Position numbers and translations under genes: made by a program
From: DATJZH01 sp035499215
GTDB taxonomy: Bacteria; Actinomycetota; Actinomycetes; Streptosporangiales; Streptosporangiaceae
Length of the DNA stretch: 5,327 nucleotides
NCBI GenBank assembly: GCA_035499215.1
Contig: DATJZH010000410.1
Coordinates: 1 to 5,327 of the forward strand
Direction of reading: 5' to 3'
Part shown: in pieces, positions 1 to 5,042 of the stretch
Position numbering within the stretch: position 1 is the first letter of the stretch
Layout of the letters: each line of letters starts with the position of its first letter
Notes under the pieces: generated by a model
Told to the model about the DNA's origin: nothing
Seen by the model: only the letters and a program-made list of their open reading frames with translations
The model's database searches: none

Positions 1-83
1 AAGAACTTCCCGCCGTTCGCCTCCGCTTCCATGAGCATGCGCAGGATGTCATCTGCCGACGGCAGCTGCGGTTCGCTGGCCAC
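1..83 (-). CDS. N-terminus of unknown protein, runs off left edge
   Basis: A leftward reading frame begins with GTG at 83-81 and stays open to the window edge (27 codons). It reads VASEPQLPSADDILRMLMEA, then continues with a Glu/Ala/Asn/Gly/Lys/Phe stretch. This looks like a normal soluble protein start with an amphipathic helix (DDILRMLMEAEA). About 85% of codons end in G or C, as expected for a high-GC actinomycete gene. A TAA lies in frame shortly upstream and no other ATG or GTG occurs between it and 83, so the start is well constrained. There is no clear Shine-Dalgarno sequence, so translation may be leaderless or weakly initiated. I do not recognise the family. The gene is divergent from the small gene at 553. 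Confidence 0.55.
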   Translation of the reverse strand, partial: MASEPQLPSADDILRMLMEAEANGGKF

Positions 84-552
84 GGCACCCAGTGTGCCAG
101 ATGCAGCAACCCCGGAGACGATTACTGGTTACATCAGCTGAAGGCGGCGGGCGCGACCGCGGCATCGACGGTGAGGCTGAACCGCACGGCGCGGGGGTGC
201 GCACGCCCGCAGGATGTCAGCACGCCCGGTGTTCGAGGCGCTTGGGGCGGCGAGGTCGCCGCCTCCGCGCCCACGAGCAGCCGGACGGGACCGGACCGGC
301 CACCAGCCTGGCTGACGGACGCCAACGCGCGGATCGCGGCAGAAGCGGACCGTTCCTAGAAGCCGGAACTCGCAGCTGGCATGCGCGGTGCCGCCAGAGG
401 CGACAGCCGTCTGAAGGGCCCGCTCGGCTGGGCGGCACGATAGAGCGCTGGCCGAAACACCGCCGCGTGGTTCCGGCTGCTGGCATAGTGGTCGTGACAG
501 GTTCGGCAGTGCTGGTCAGCGCTGGGCGCGTGAATCGCCGGAGGTGGCCACG
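84..552. other. Stretch without a convincing gene
   Basis: Both strands have long open frames here, but they are rich in Arg, Cys and Trp and look like GC-driven shadows. The best coding-like piece is a rightward frame from GTG 171 to the TAG at 357-359. About 80% of its third positions are G or C, and it contains the protein-like stretch PPAWLTDANARIAAEADRS. In the same frame after the stop come further G/C-ending codons (KPELAAGMRGAARGDSRLKG), interrupted by more stops. This may be a decayed gene. No start with a ribosome binding site was found. A different frame (92-556) ends in TGA exactly over the GTG start of the next gene, but its protein composition is not credible. Confidence 0.4.
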
Positions 553-771
553 GTGAGTCGGCGGCGCAAGCGACGGACCAGCCGTCCGGCGCGCCGGCCA
601 ATGCGCAGAGCTGCCGCCGATCAGCCTGATCCCATCTGGGTCGATGTTTGCGGCCGGCGCATGTTCGTCGTCGGCTGGACACCGGGCGGGGCCCCTTATG
701 GCATCTTTGAGGACGAGATGGATGCCGGAATGAATGACCTTGATGCGGGTGAGTGCGACCAGCCATACTGA
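553..771 (+). CDS. Small conserved-looking hypothetical protein (72 aa)
   Basis: This is a short rightward gene of unknown function. The frame could also open at GTG 544, but GTG 553 is preferred. GGAGG at 540-544 lies eight bases before 553, whereas it would overlap the 544 codon. The protein has a strongly basic N-terminus (VSRRRKRRTSRPARRPMRR), perhaps for nucleic-acid contact. It is followed by a compact core, PIWVDVCGRRMFVVGWTPGG and then APYGIFEDEMD, that looks like a beta-rich fold ending in an acidic tail. There is no signal peptide or membrane segment. The TGA of an upstream frame overlaps this GTG (GTGA), which would suggest coupling if that frame were real. The core resembles small hypothetical proteins common in actinomycetes (from memory). 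Coding status is likely; function is unknown. Confidence 0.7.
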   Translation: MSRRRKRRTSRPARRPMRRAAADQPDPIWVDVCGRRMFVVGWTPGGAPYGIFEDEMDAGMNDLDAGECDQPY

Positions 772-788
772 CTCACCCGAGCGCTGAA

Positions 789-804
789 CGCGGCATGACC
801 CGCG
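789..804 (+). terminator. Possible weak terminator after the 553 gene
   Basis: CGCGG at 789-793 pairs with CCGCG at 800-804 around a six-base loop, starting 18 bases after the stop of the small gene. Position and orientation suit an intrinsic terminator. There is no T-tract, although many actinomycete terminators lack one. A five-pair stem is easily found by chance in DNA this GC-rich. Confidence 0.25.
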
Positions 805-825
805 CATCCCCGCGCAAGGCTGCGA

Positions 826-839
826 TGTATAAATATGCA
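826..839. promoter_or_regulatory. AT-rich near-palindrome
   Basis: TGTATAAATATGCA is an island of AT-rich sequence in otherwise GC-rich DNA. Its halves (TGTATA and TATGCA) are inverted copies with one mispaired position. It could be an operator or part of a promoter. On the minus strand a TTGACC (857-852) lies 12 bases upstream of the palindrome, and the nearest -10-like hexamer (TATTTA) begins 16 bases after TTGACC. The match is weak and no gene sits in the right place for it. No function is assigned. Confidence 0.25.
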
Positions 840-943
840 GGCTGAGCAGCCGGTCAATGATGCAATCGGGGCCTGCGCAACCCCTGTCGCCGAGGAGCGA
901 AGGCCCTTGTCCCCCGCACGCGTAGCCGCCGTTCGGTGCGCTA

Positions 944-963
944 GCCATGCCGTTGGGCATGGC
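944..963. terminator. Perfect 8-bp hairpin, function uncertain
   Basis: GCCATGCC (944-951) and GGCATGGC (956-963) form a perfect eight-pair stem with the tetraloop GTTG. No gene ends close by on either strand and no T-tract follows, so a terminator role is only a guess. It could equally be a protein-binding inverted repeat or a relic of mobile DNA. Confidence 0.3.
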
Positions 964-1380
964 CTTCGGTGCCCGCACAGGAAGATCGTTATGAGCGCGA
1001 GCTGGTCATGAACGCAACGTCGGCCCGGTGCCAGGCTGACACTGCGGATATGCGGCTGTGGGGAGTCAGGCTGACCGGCCAGCGCAGCAGCATCGGAAGC
1101 CGAGGCGGCGGGTGCGAGCAGCACGATCACCGGGTTCAGCCCAGGCGCCGTCGTGTGGCCGCCTTGCGGGTTGGGGTGACAGCTGAGGCGGCGAAGAGCA
1201 GGACAGCACGCTCGACCGCGCTGCTGGTCGTCCAGCGCCTGGACGACGCGGGAGGGCCGTCGGGCTTGCGCCCGCCTGCGCGAAGGGGAAAGCTGTGGCG
1301 CGGCACGGAACTGGCCCGCCCCAGGGCGCTGCCGTGGCGTGCCGTTGCGATCTGCCGGCTCGATGAGATGAGGAAATGGC

Positions 1381-1703
1381 ATGCCTGCTGACCCCATGAA
1401 TCCGGCCACCGCGGTCACCTGGGGGCCCTTCCTGGTCACCAGGAAATGGACCTATCCGCGCGGCGTAGGCCGACCGCCAGTCAGCGCAGAGATCCCCGCG
1501 CTCATCGACCGGCTCGCCGCCGAGAATCACGGCTGGGCTACCAGCGGATCCAAGGTGAGCTGCTCAAGCTCGGCCACATAGTCAGCGCATCCACGATCCG
1601 CCGCGTGCTCAAGGCGCTGAAGATCCCTCCGGCACCCAAGCGGCACACCGACCCGACCTGGCGGCAATTCCTGCACGCGCACGCCGCGACGATGCTCGCC
1701 TGT
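1381..1703 (+). pseudogene. Truncated, frameshifted IS3/IS481-type transposase fragment
   Basis: Two rightward frames together encode the middle of a DDE transposase of the rve integrase-core type. The first (from 1381) contains LVTRKWTYP, then GRPPVSAEIPALIDRLAAEN and HGW. The second continues GYQRIQGELLKLGH, then VSASTIRRVLKALKIPPAP and TWRQFLHAHAATMLAC. This matches the HTH_21-like region and linker of the family (W-GY-RI-GEL-LGH, PAP, TW-FL). The switch falls at the G run 1535-1537, where one G appears to be missing between Trp and Gly-Tyr. The sequence stops after MLAC, just where the first catalytic Asp (family: DFFHVD) should follow, and the inverted repeat of the next element begins there. 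The roughly 90 N-terminal residues are also absent or unrecognisable. GAGGA at 1370-1374 lies six bases before ATG 1381, so a short fragment could be translated. It cannot be active. Confidence 0.87.
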
Positions 1704-1741
1704 GGGTGCCGAAAATCCTGTCACCCTATGCGACCTGGTCG
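1701..1741 (+). repeat. Left terminal inverted repeat of the IS
   Basis: Aligned without gaps to the reverse complement of 2874-2914, 30 of 41 positions agree. The outer 24 positions agree at 21 sites, then a poor stretch is followed by a shared CTGGTCG. The shared inner block may be part of the transposase binding site. The transposase stop codon (TAG on the minus strand, 1728-1726) lies within this repeat, as is usual for compact insertion sequences. Confidence 0.85.
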
Positions 1742-2798
1742 TATTCACGGATCAGGCCGCCGAGCCGCTCTCGCCGCAGCACCCGGATATTCGTGCTTAT
1801 CGTGGGCGGATGCGAGCGTCCAGCAGGCGGGTTCTGCTGCAGCGTCCTGTGCGGGCGATGGGAGTTGTGGTGATCTACGTACTCGTCGAGGACCAGCCGC
1901 AGGTGCCGTTCGCCGGTGATCAGCATCCGGTCCAGGCATTCGCGGCGGGCACTGGCGATCCAGCGTTCGGCGATAGCGTTCGCCCGCGGTGCCCGGACAG
2001 GAGTCTTGATGATCCGCACGCCGATCGCAGTGAACACCGCGTCGAATCCGGCGGTGAACTTGGTATCCCGGTCCCGGATCAAGAACTTCAGGCCGTCAGC
2101 GCGGCCCTCGATGTTTATCAGCAGGTTGCGGGCCTGCTGGGTTACCCACGCGCCGGTGGGGTGGGCGGTGATGCCCGCCAGGTGCACGCGTCTGGTGCCG
2201 TGCTCGATGAAGAACAGGACATACAGGCGCCGTAGGAACACGGTATCGACGTGGAAGAAGTCGACGGCGAGGATGGTCGTAGCTTGCCCGGCCAGGAACA
2301 CGCGCCAGGTCTGCCCGGCGCGTCTGGTGCGGGGTCGATGCCCGCGTCCTTGAGGATCTGCCACACTGTCGACGGCGCGATTTTATGGCCCAGGCCGGTC
2401 AGCTCACCGTGGACCCGGCGGTAGCCCCAGGATGGGTTGTCCCGCGCCATCTCCAGGACCGGCGCGCGGATGGCCTGTGCCGCGCGCGGCCTCCCGGGGG
2501 TGCGGTGCGGATATGCCCAGCGCCGACGGACCAGGCCTGCGTGCCAGCGCAGCAGGGTGCGCGGGGAGATGATCAGGCGCAGGTGGCGGAGGTGGCCGCT
2601 GGGCAGCAGGCGGGCCAGCGCGGCCAGGATCGCGCGGTCAGCCCAGGACAGTCTCGGGGTTTTGACCTGGCGCTGGAGCACGGCGACCTGATGGCGCAAG
2701 ATCAAGATCTCGGCGTCCTTGGCGCGGTCGGAGCGGGCGAGCAGGGCAAGCCAGCTGAACACGCGGAGCACCACCAAGTATGTGAATCGTAGTGTCAC
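1726..2798 (-). pseudogene. IS transposase, DDE type, one-base frameshift
   Basis: Read leftward, this encodes a transposase of about 357 residues once one missing base is restored. The N-terminal part (2798 to about 2325) has KDAEILILRHQVAVLQRQV, then WADRAILAALARLLP, LLRWH, and the HTH_21-like NPSWGYRRVHGELTGLGH, ending DAGIDPAP. The second part, in another frame (about 2325-1726), has the integrase core: AVDFFHVDT, FLIRDRDTKF and NAIAERW. These supply the catalytic triad D180, D243 and E278 in the repaired numbering, with 34 residues between the last two. The C-terminus LGGLIREYDQVA looks complete. The frames join at the Pro codon 2327-2325, where one base seems lost; no slippery heptamer is evident. 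GTG 2798 is chosen because family members start VTLR-. The frame stays open upstream to GTG 2909, but that extension has no family resemblance. Alternative explanation: a sequencing error in an intact gene. Confidence 0.92.
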
Positions 2799-2873
2799 GG
2801 GTACTGACAGTGCCTGAGCGTGGGGTCCTCGCGCAGACCGATACCTAACTCGAGGTCCTCGTCCGACAGAGAG

Positions 2874-2914
2874 CGACCAGTTCAGTGGCTGTGACAGGGT
2901 TATCGGCACCTACA
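2874..2914 (-). repeat. Right terminal inverted repeat of the IS
   Basis: This is the partner of 1701-1741. Read inward it starts TGTAGGTGCCGATAACC and shares CTGTCAC and then CTGGTCG with the left end at the same offsets. It lies 76 bases upstream of the transposase start, so it probably also overlaps the transposase promoter region, although no clear -10/-35 pair was found there. Between it and the start, GGTCCTCG occurs twice (2824-2831 and 2854-2861), and the second copy is part of the palindrome CGAGGTCCTCG. Confidence 0.85.
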
Positions 2915-2992
2915 GGCTCCCGGTCGGGGGATCAGTCACGACGGCTGGCGTGAGGCGAAGCTCGGCACGTGCTGCGCCTTGCCGCTGGGTCG

Positions 2993-3343
2993 TTACTCTC
3001 CGAGATCGGAGCTGAGCTTGGCTCGCCGCTCCTCGAGTTCGGCCAGCTCGGTCCGCAGGCGCCTGATCTCGCGCTTGACACGGGTCAGCTCGGCCCTGGC
3101 CTGCTGTTCGTTGACATGACGGTCGCCGTGCCTGGTCCGGGCCAGGGCCTCGACCTCGCGGCGGAGCAGTCTCAGCCACGGGTTCCCGTGCATGTAAGCC
3201 TGACGGTACTGCAGCTTGCCCGCGTCGATCGCGTCGTAGATCTCGTCCTGGGTCAGCCCGAACTCCTGGCGGGCGGTCTTGTCGCTCAGCGTCGCGCCCT
3301 TGCGGGTCCATTCGTAGCGCTGTTCCCAGTCCTGATCGTCCAT
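2993..3343 (-). CDS. HTH-like and coiled-coil hypothetical protein (116 aa)
   Basis: A well-formed leftward gene: ATG 3343 is preceded by GAGGA five bases upstream, and codons are strongly G/C-ending. Residues 20-66 read SDKTARQEFGLTQDEIYDAI, then AGKLQYR, MHGNPWLRLLRREVEAL. This is a helix-turn-helix-like arrangement similar in layout to excisionase or MerR-type DNA-binding modules. The K-LQYR...HGNP...RLLR-EVEAL signature recalls a widespread family of small uncharacterised bacterial and archaeal proteins (from memory). Residues 76-113 are a heptad-rich, highly charged helix (RAELTRVKREIRRLRTELAE and on), very likely a coiled coil for dimerisation. No signal or membrane segment is seen. A small DNA-binding or adaptor protein is the best inference. 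It follows the TPR gene pair on the same strand, after a 102-base gap containing a strong hairpin, so it may have its own promoter. Confidence 0.9.
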   Translation of the reverse strand: MDDQDWEQRYEWTRKGATLSDKTARQEFGLTQDEIYDAIDAGKLQYRQAYMHGNPWLRLLRREVEALARTRHGDRHVNEQQARAELTRVKREIRRLRTELAELEERRAKLSSDLGE

Positions 3344-3359
3344 GGTGTTCCTCGTGCGG

Positions 3360-3386
3360 GCCGCCCGCGGAATCCGGCCGGGCGGC
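3360..3386 (-). terminator. Strong GC hairpin between two leftward genes
   Basis: GCCGCCCG (3360-3367) and CGGGCGGC (3379-3386) form a perfect eight-pair stem. Inside it CGG (3368-3370) can pair with CCG (3374-3376), giving about eleven pairs with a two-base bulge. For leftward transcription it lies about 60 bases after the stop at 3446 and ends 17 bases before the ATG at 3343. It could terminate the TPR pair transcript. Its closeness to the next start also allows a leader role, such as attenuation or masking of the GAGGA ribosome binding site just beyond it. There is no T-tract. Confidence 0.45.
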
Positions 3387-3445
3387 GTTTACATCGTCCG
3401 GCCATGATAAGGCGGTAAGCGGCTGCCCGCTGCGCGTTCCCGGCC

Positions 3446-3979
3446 TCAGTCCAGCAGCGTGCCCCACTCGGGCATGAGGTCGAGGAGCTCGGCGGCGGGT
3501 AGCTCGATGCCGAGCCTCGCGCAGTTGCTCACCACAGCTGCCGCGCGCTCGTCCGCGTAATCCGGGGAGTACTCCAGCAGCGTGTCGGCGTGGCCGTCGC
3601 GGCAGCTGTACAGGCCGAGCAGGATGCCCGCCGCAAGCTCGACCGCTGCGGATGCCATGCCGAGGCCAGCCCGGCGCTGAAGGTCATCGAGGAACGGCTG
3701 CAGCGCCTCGTCCAAGGCCTCGTCGGCCGCCTCGACCGGATGGACGTAACCCCGGCCTGGCCGGTGGCCAGCCCGGGTGTTCAGCTCCTCGATGTCCAGG
3801 CCCTTCAGGGCGCTCTCGACGTCGTCGGTGACAGCCGACCGGTCGGCGTCGGTCATGATCTGGACGGCGTAAGCTTCGGCCCGCTCGCGCAGGTCCGGCC
3901 GGGCAGCGAGCAGTTCGTCGAGCACGGCGGCCTTCTCGGCGGCGGACAGGGTGTCCAGCGCTGGCCGCTTATCGCTCAC
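3446..3979 (-). CDS. Conserved-looking hypothetical protein (177 aa), coupled to TPR gene
   Basis: The frame is open from 4099, but the start is placed at GTG 3979. From there the protein reads VSDKRPALDTLSAAEKAAVL and looks natural, whereas the upstream extension is a shadow of the TPR gene. AGGGGGA precedes it by about five bases. The start lies inside the last codons of the TPR gene (11-base overlap), indicating translational coupling and a shared transcript. Residues 19-60 are helical and charged. The most distinctive part is residues 74-103, PGRGYVHPVEAADEALDEAL followed by QPFLDDLQRR. After it comes a small-residue helix (about 107-124, AAVELAAGILLGLY), which is mildly hydrophobic but too broken by charge to be a clear membrane segment. 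The C-terminus EWGTLLD is acidic. I recognise no catalytic motif. It probably works with the TPR protein as an all-helical partner; function is unknown. Confidence 0.9.
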   Translation of the reverse strand: MSDKRPALDTLSAAEKAAVLDELLAARPDLRERAEAYAVQIMTDADRSAVTDDVESALKGLDIEELNTRAGHRPGRGYVHPVEAADEALDEALQPFLDDLQRRAGLGMASAAVELAAGILLGLYSCRDGHADTLLEYSPDYADERAAAVVSNCARLGIELPAAELLDLMPEWGTLLD

Positions 3980-4625
3980 CCGTGTCCCCCTGTTCGGCCT
4001 GCGCTGCTCGCCGCCGGACTTCGTCGGCCTGGCGCCCGAGGGCGGCCAGGCAGGATGCGCGCAGCGGGCGCAGTTGCTCGAGGGCCGATTCCGGGTCACC
4101 GGTGCGCAAGGCCAGTTCCAGCCCGGGGGTCAGCCATTCCAGGGCCTCGGCGTGGTCGCCGGTGTCGCTGTACTCGATGCCGGCCTGGACATAGATCCAG
4201 ACGTCGTCGGGGTAGCCGGCGCGGGCCTGCTGCCACAGGGGCCTGGCCTGTGGCTCGTGCCCCGAGCGCATCAGCTTCTCGGCGAGCTCGCACAGCATCT
4301 CGGCGCCTTCGGCGTAGCCGTCGCGGGTGGCGCCGCTGATCGCGGCGACTGCGTCGTCGACCCGGCCGAGCGCGAGATAGCTGTCGGCAAGCGTCTCGCT
4401 CCAGGCCCCGACATCGAACCACGCGTCGTCCTCGTCCTCGTGGGCCCGCGCCAGGGCCAGGTACTCCTCCAGCGCGGCGGCCCGCTCGGCATGATTGTCA
4501 CCGGCCTGCTGCACCCGGTCCATGATCTCGTCGATGCGCTCCTCCAGCGGCAACACCGCCGGCCACGGCGAGCGCCGGGATTGCTTCTTCGCCGTCCGGC
4601 GGCGGGATAGGGGCGACACATGCAC
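3969..4625 (-). CDS. Tetratricopeptide-repeat-like protein (218 aa)
   Basis: An all-helical protein, probably a protein-binding scaffold. Helix pairs with TPR character occupy residues about 70-103 (WSETLADSYLALGRVDDAVA), 107-139 (GAEMLCELAEKLMRSGHEPQ), and 140-173 (DVWIYVQAGIEYSDTGDHAE). A weaker unit lies at 36-62 and a final helix at 178-200. The A--Y---G--D-A pattern (SYLALGRVDDA, IEYSDTGDHAEA) is typical of TPRs. The first 20 residues are basic and Ser-rich. There is no signal peptide or membrane span, so it is likely cytoplasmic. The only start in this frame is GTG 4625 (then GTG 4619), and neither has a clear ribosome binding site. The frame stays open and protein-like for about 50 codons further upstream without any start codon, so the true N-terminus is uncertain. 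The stop overlaps the next gene's start by 11 bases. This arrangement recalls actinomycete TPR proteins with a basic tail, but no family is assigned. Confidence 0.88.
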   Translation of the reverse strand: MHVSPLSRRRTAKKQSRRSPWPAVLPLEERIDEIMDRVQQAGDNHAERAAALEEYLALARAHEDEDDAWFDVGAWSETLADSYLALGRVDDAVAAISGATRDGYAEGAEMLCELAEKLMRSGHEPQARPLWQQARAGYPDDVWIYVQAGIEYSDTGDHAEALEWLTPGLELALRTGDPESALEQLRPLRASCLAALGRQADEVRRRAAQAEQGDTGER

Positions 4626-4790
4626 TACCGTAGCGAGCCGGGCCTTGCGGGTGGCCCGTTCGCGCTGCGCCGCATGGCGCTTATGTTTGGCCCAGCCGGG
4701 CGTCGATGGCTGCTGCGCTGGCGTCCTTTCCGCGGCGCCGTCATGACTCGCGTCTGCCGTGAGCCGGGCCGGTCAGCGAGCCGGGGGTGG

Positions 4791-5042
4791 TCAGCCGGCA
4801 TTGGGTGAGTTCCGGACCGAGACCGCCTTCACCGAGGCCGCTCGCGCGGCTTTCGCGATCTTCTTGTCCGGGTGCAGCTTCCCTGCGGTCCTCAGCGCCT
4901 GCGCGGCGATGGCGTGGCGGGAGCGCCACATCTGCTCGAACAGAACCGTCTCCGAACCCGGCGGGGCCGCCTGCCGCACCGCCGCAGCCACGCCGTCCGG
5001 ACCGCCGGTCGCGTAGCCTGTAGGGTGCCAAAACTGTGTCAT
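4791..5042 (-). CDS. Small basic hypothetical protein (83 aa)
   Basis: The frame is open from 5240, but ATG 5042 is the preferred start. From there the sequence is protein-like (MTQFWHPTGYATGGPDGVAA), whereas the upstream extension is Arg/His/Cys-rich and unconvincing. Only a weak ribosome binding site (CAGGT, about 10 bases upstream) is visible. Residues 15-55 form likely amphipathic helices, including ETVLFEQMWRSRHAIAAQAL. Residues 52-73 (TAGKLHPDKKIAKAARAAS) are Lys/Ala-rich and basic, which could contact nucleic acid. No membrane segment or known motif is seen. It is upstream of the TPR gene on the same strand, with 165 bases between them, so co-transcription is possible but not shown. 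Function is unknown. Confidence 0.72.
   Translation of the reverse strand: MTQFWHPTGYATGGPDGVAAAVRQAAPPGSETVLFEQMWRSRHAIAAQALRTAGKLHPDKKIAKAARAASVKAVSVRNSPNAG

Larger units (their letters stand above)
772..1380. other. Gene-poor stretch before the transposase remnants
   Basis: No convincing gene was found on either strand. The longest rightward frame (GTG 969 to TGA 1391) has about 78% G/C third positions, clearly lower than the real genes near 3000-4600. Its protein is Arg/Cys/Trp-rich with no recognisable motif, and it has no ribosome binding site. The leftward frames overlapping this stretch are similarly unconvincing. Visible structure consists of two short hairpins (789-804 and 944-963) and an AT-rich near-palindrome at 826-839. 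The stretch would be expected to hold the missing N-terminal half of the 1381-1703 transposase, but I could not find it. Confidence 0.5.
1701..2914 (-). mobile_element. Complete IS3/IS481-type insertion sequence, about 1.2 kb
   Basis: The element is bounded by imperfect terminal inverted repeats: TGTGGGTGCCGA at the left end, and TGTAGGTGCCGA read inward from the right end. It contains a single leftward transposase gene whose stop lies inside the left repeat. Length (1214 bases) and TGT...ACA ends fit an insertion sequence with one DDE transposase. The inner edge could be placed at 1705/2910, where the repeats start to agree without mismatch, or slightly outside, because GCC precedes TGT at both ends (1698 and 2917). 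No direct target duplication is visible at any of these choices. The element sits at the cut end of a related, oppositely oriented transposase fragment, and no continuation of that fragment appears beyond 2914. The present copy should not transpose by itself because its transposase is frameshifted. Confidence 0.85.

Noticed and set aside
225..245. GTTCGAG resembling a tRNA T-loop
   Set aside because: No acceptor stem, anticodon arm or D-arm could be found around it.
217..978. Leftward open frame of 253 codons
   Set aside because: It overlaps the better-supported small gene at 553-771. Its composition is Arg/Cys/His-rich with no motif, typical of an antisense shadow in GC-rich DNA.
969..1391. 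Rightward open frame of 140 codons
   Set aside because: Third-position G/C of about 78% is below that of the convincing genes, there is no ribosome binding site at GTG 969, and the protein shows no family resemblance. It is kept only as a note under the gene-poor stretch.
696..1439. Leftward open frame of 247 codons across the gene-poor stretch
   Set aside because: No recognisable motif, no ribosome binding site, and unnatural composition (many Pro, Ser, Arg and Cys). It also overlaps the antisense transposase fragment at its right end.
2318..2332. Programmed frameshifting between the two transposase frames
   Set aside because: A -1 shift would join the frames, as used between the two ORFs of IS3 elements. 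However, there is no A-rich slippery heptamer, and the site falls inside one continuous protein rather than between orfA and orfB, so a deletion is simpler.
1702..2353. Rightward open frames antisense to the transposase
   Set aside because: The minus strand here encodes the integrase core with its catalytic motifs, so the plus-strand frames are shadows.
2910..3467. Leftward 185-codon frame overlapping the 116-residue gene
   Set aside because: It lies in a different frame from the well-supported gene, with Arg/Gly/Pro-rich composition and no motif.
3590..4610. Long rightward frames (249 and 219 codons) opposite the TPR pair
   Set aside because: They mirror G/C-ending codons of real minus-strand genes. 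Their proteins are Gly/Ala/Arg-rich without domains.
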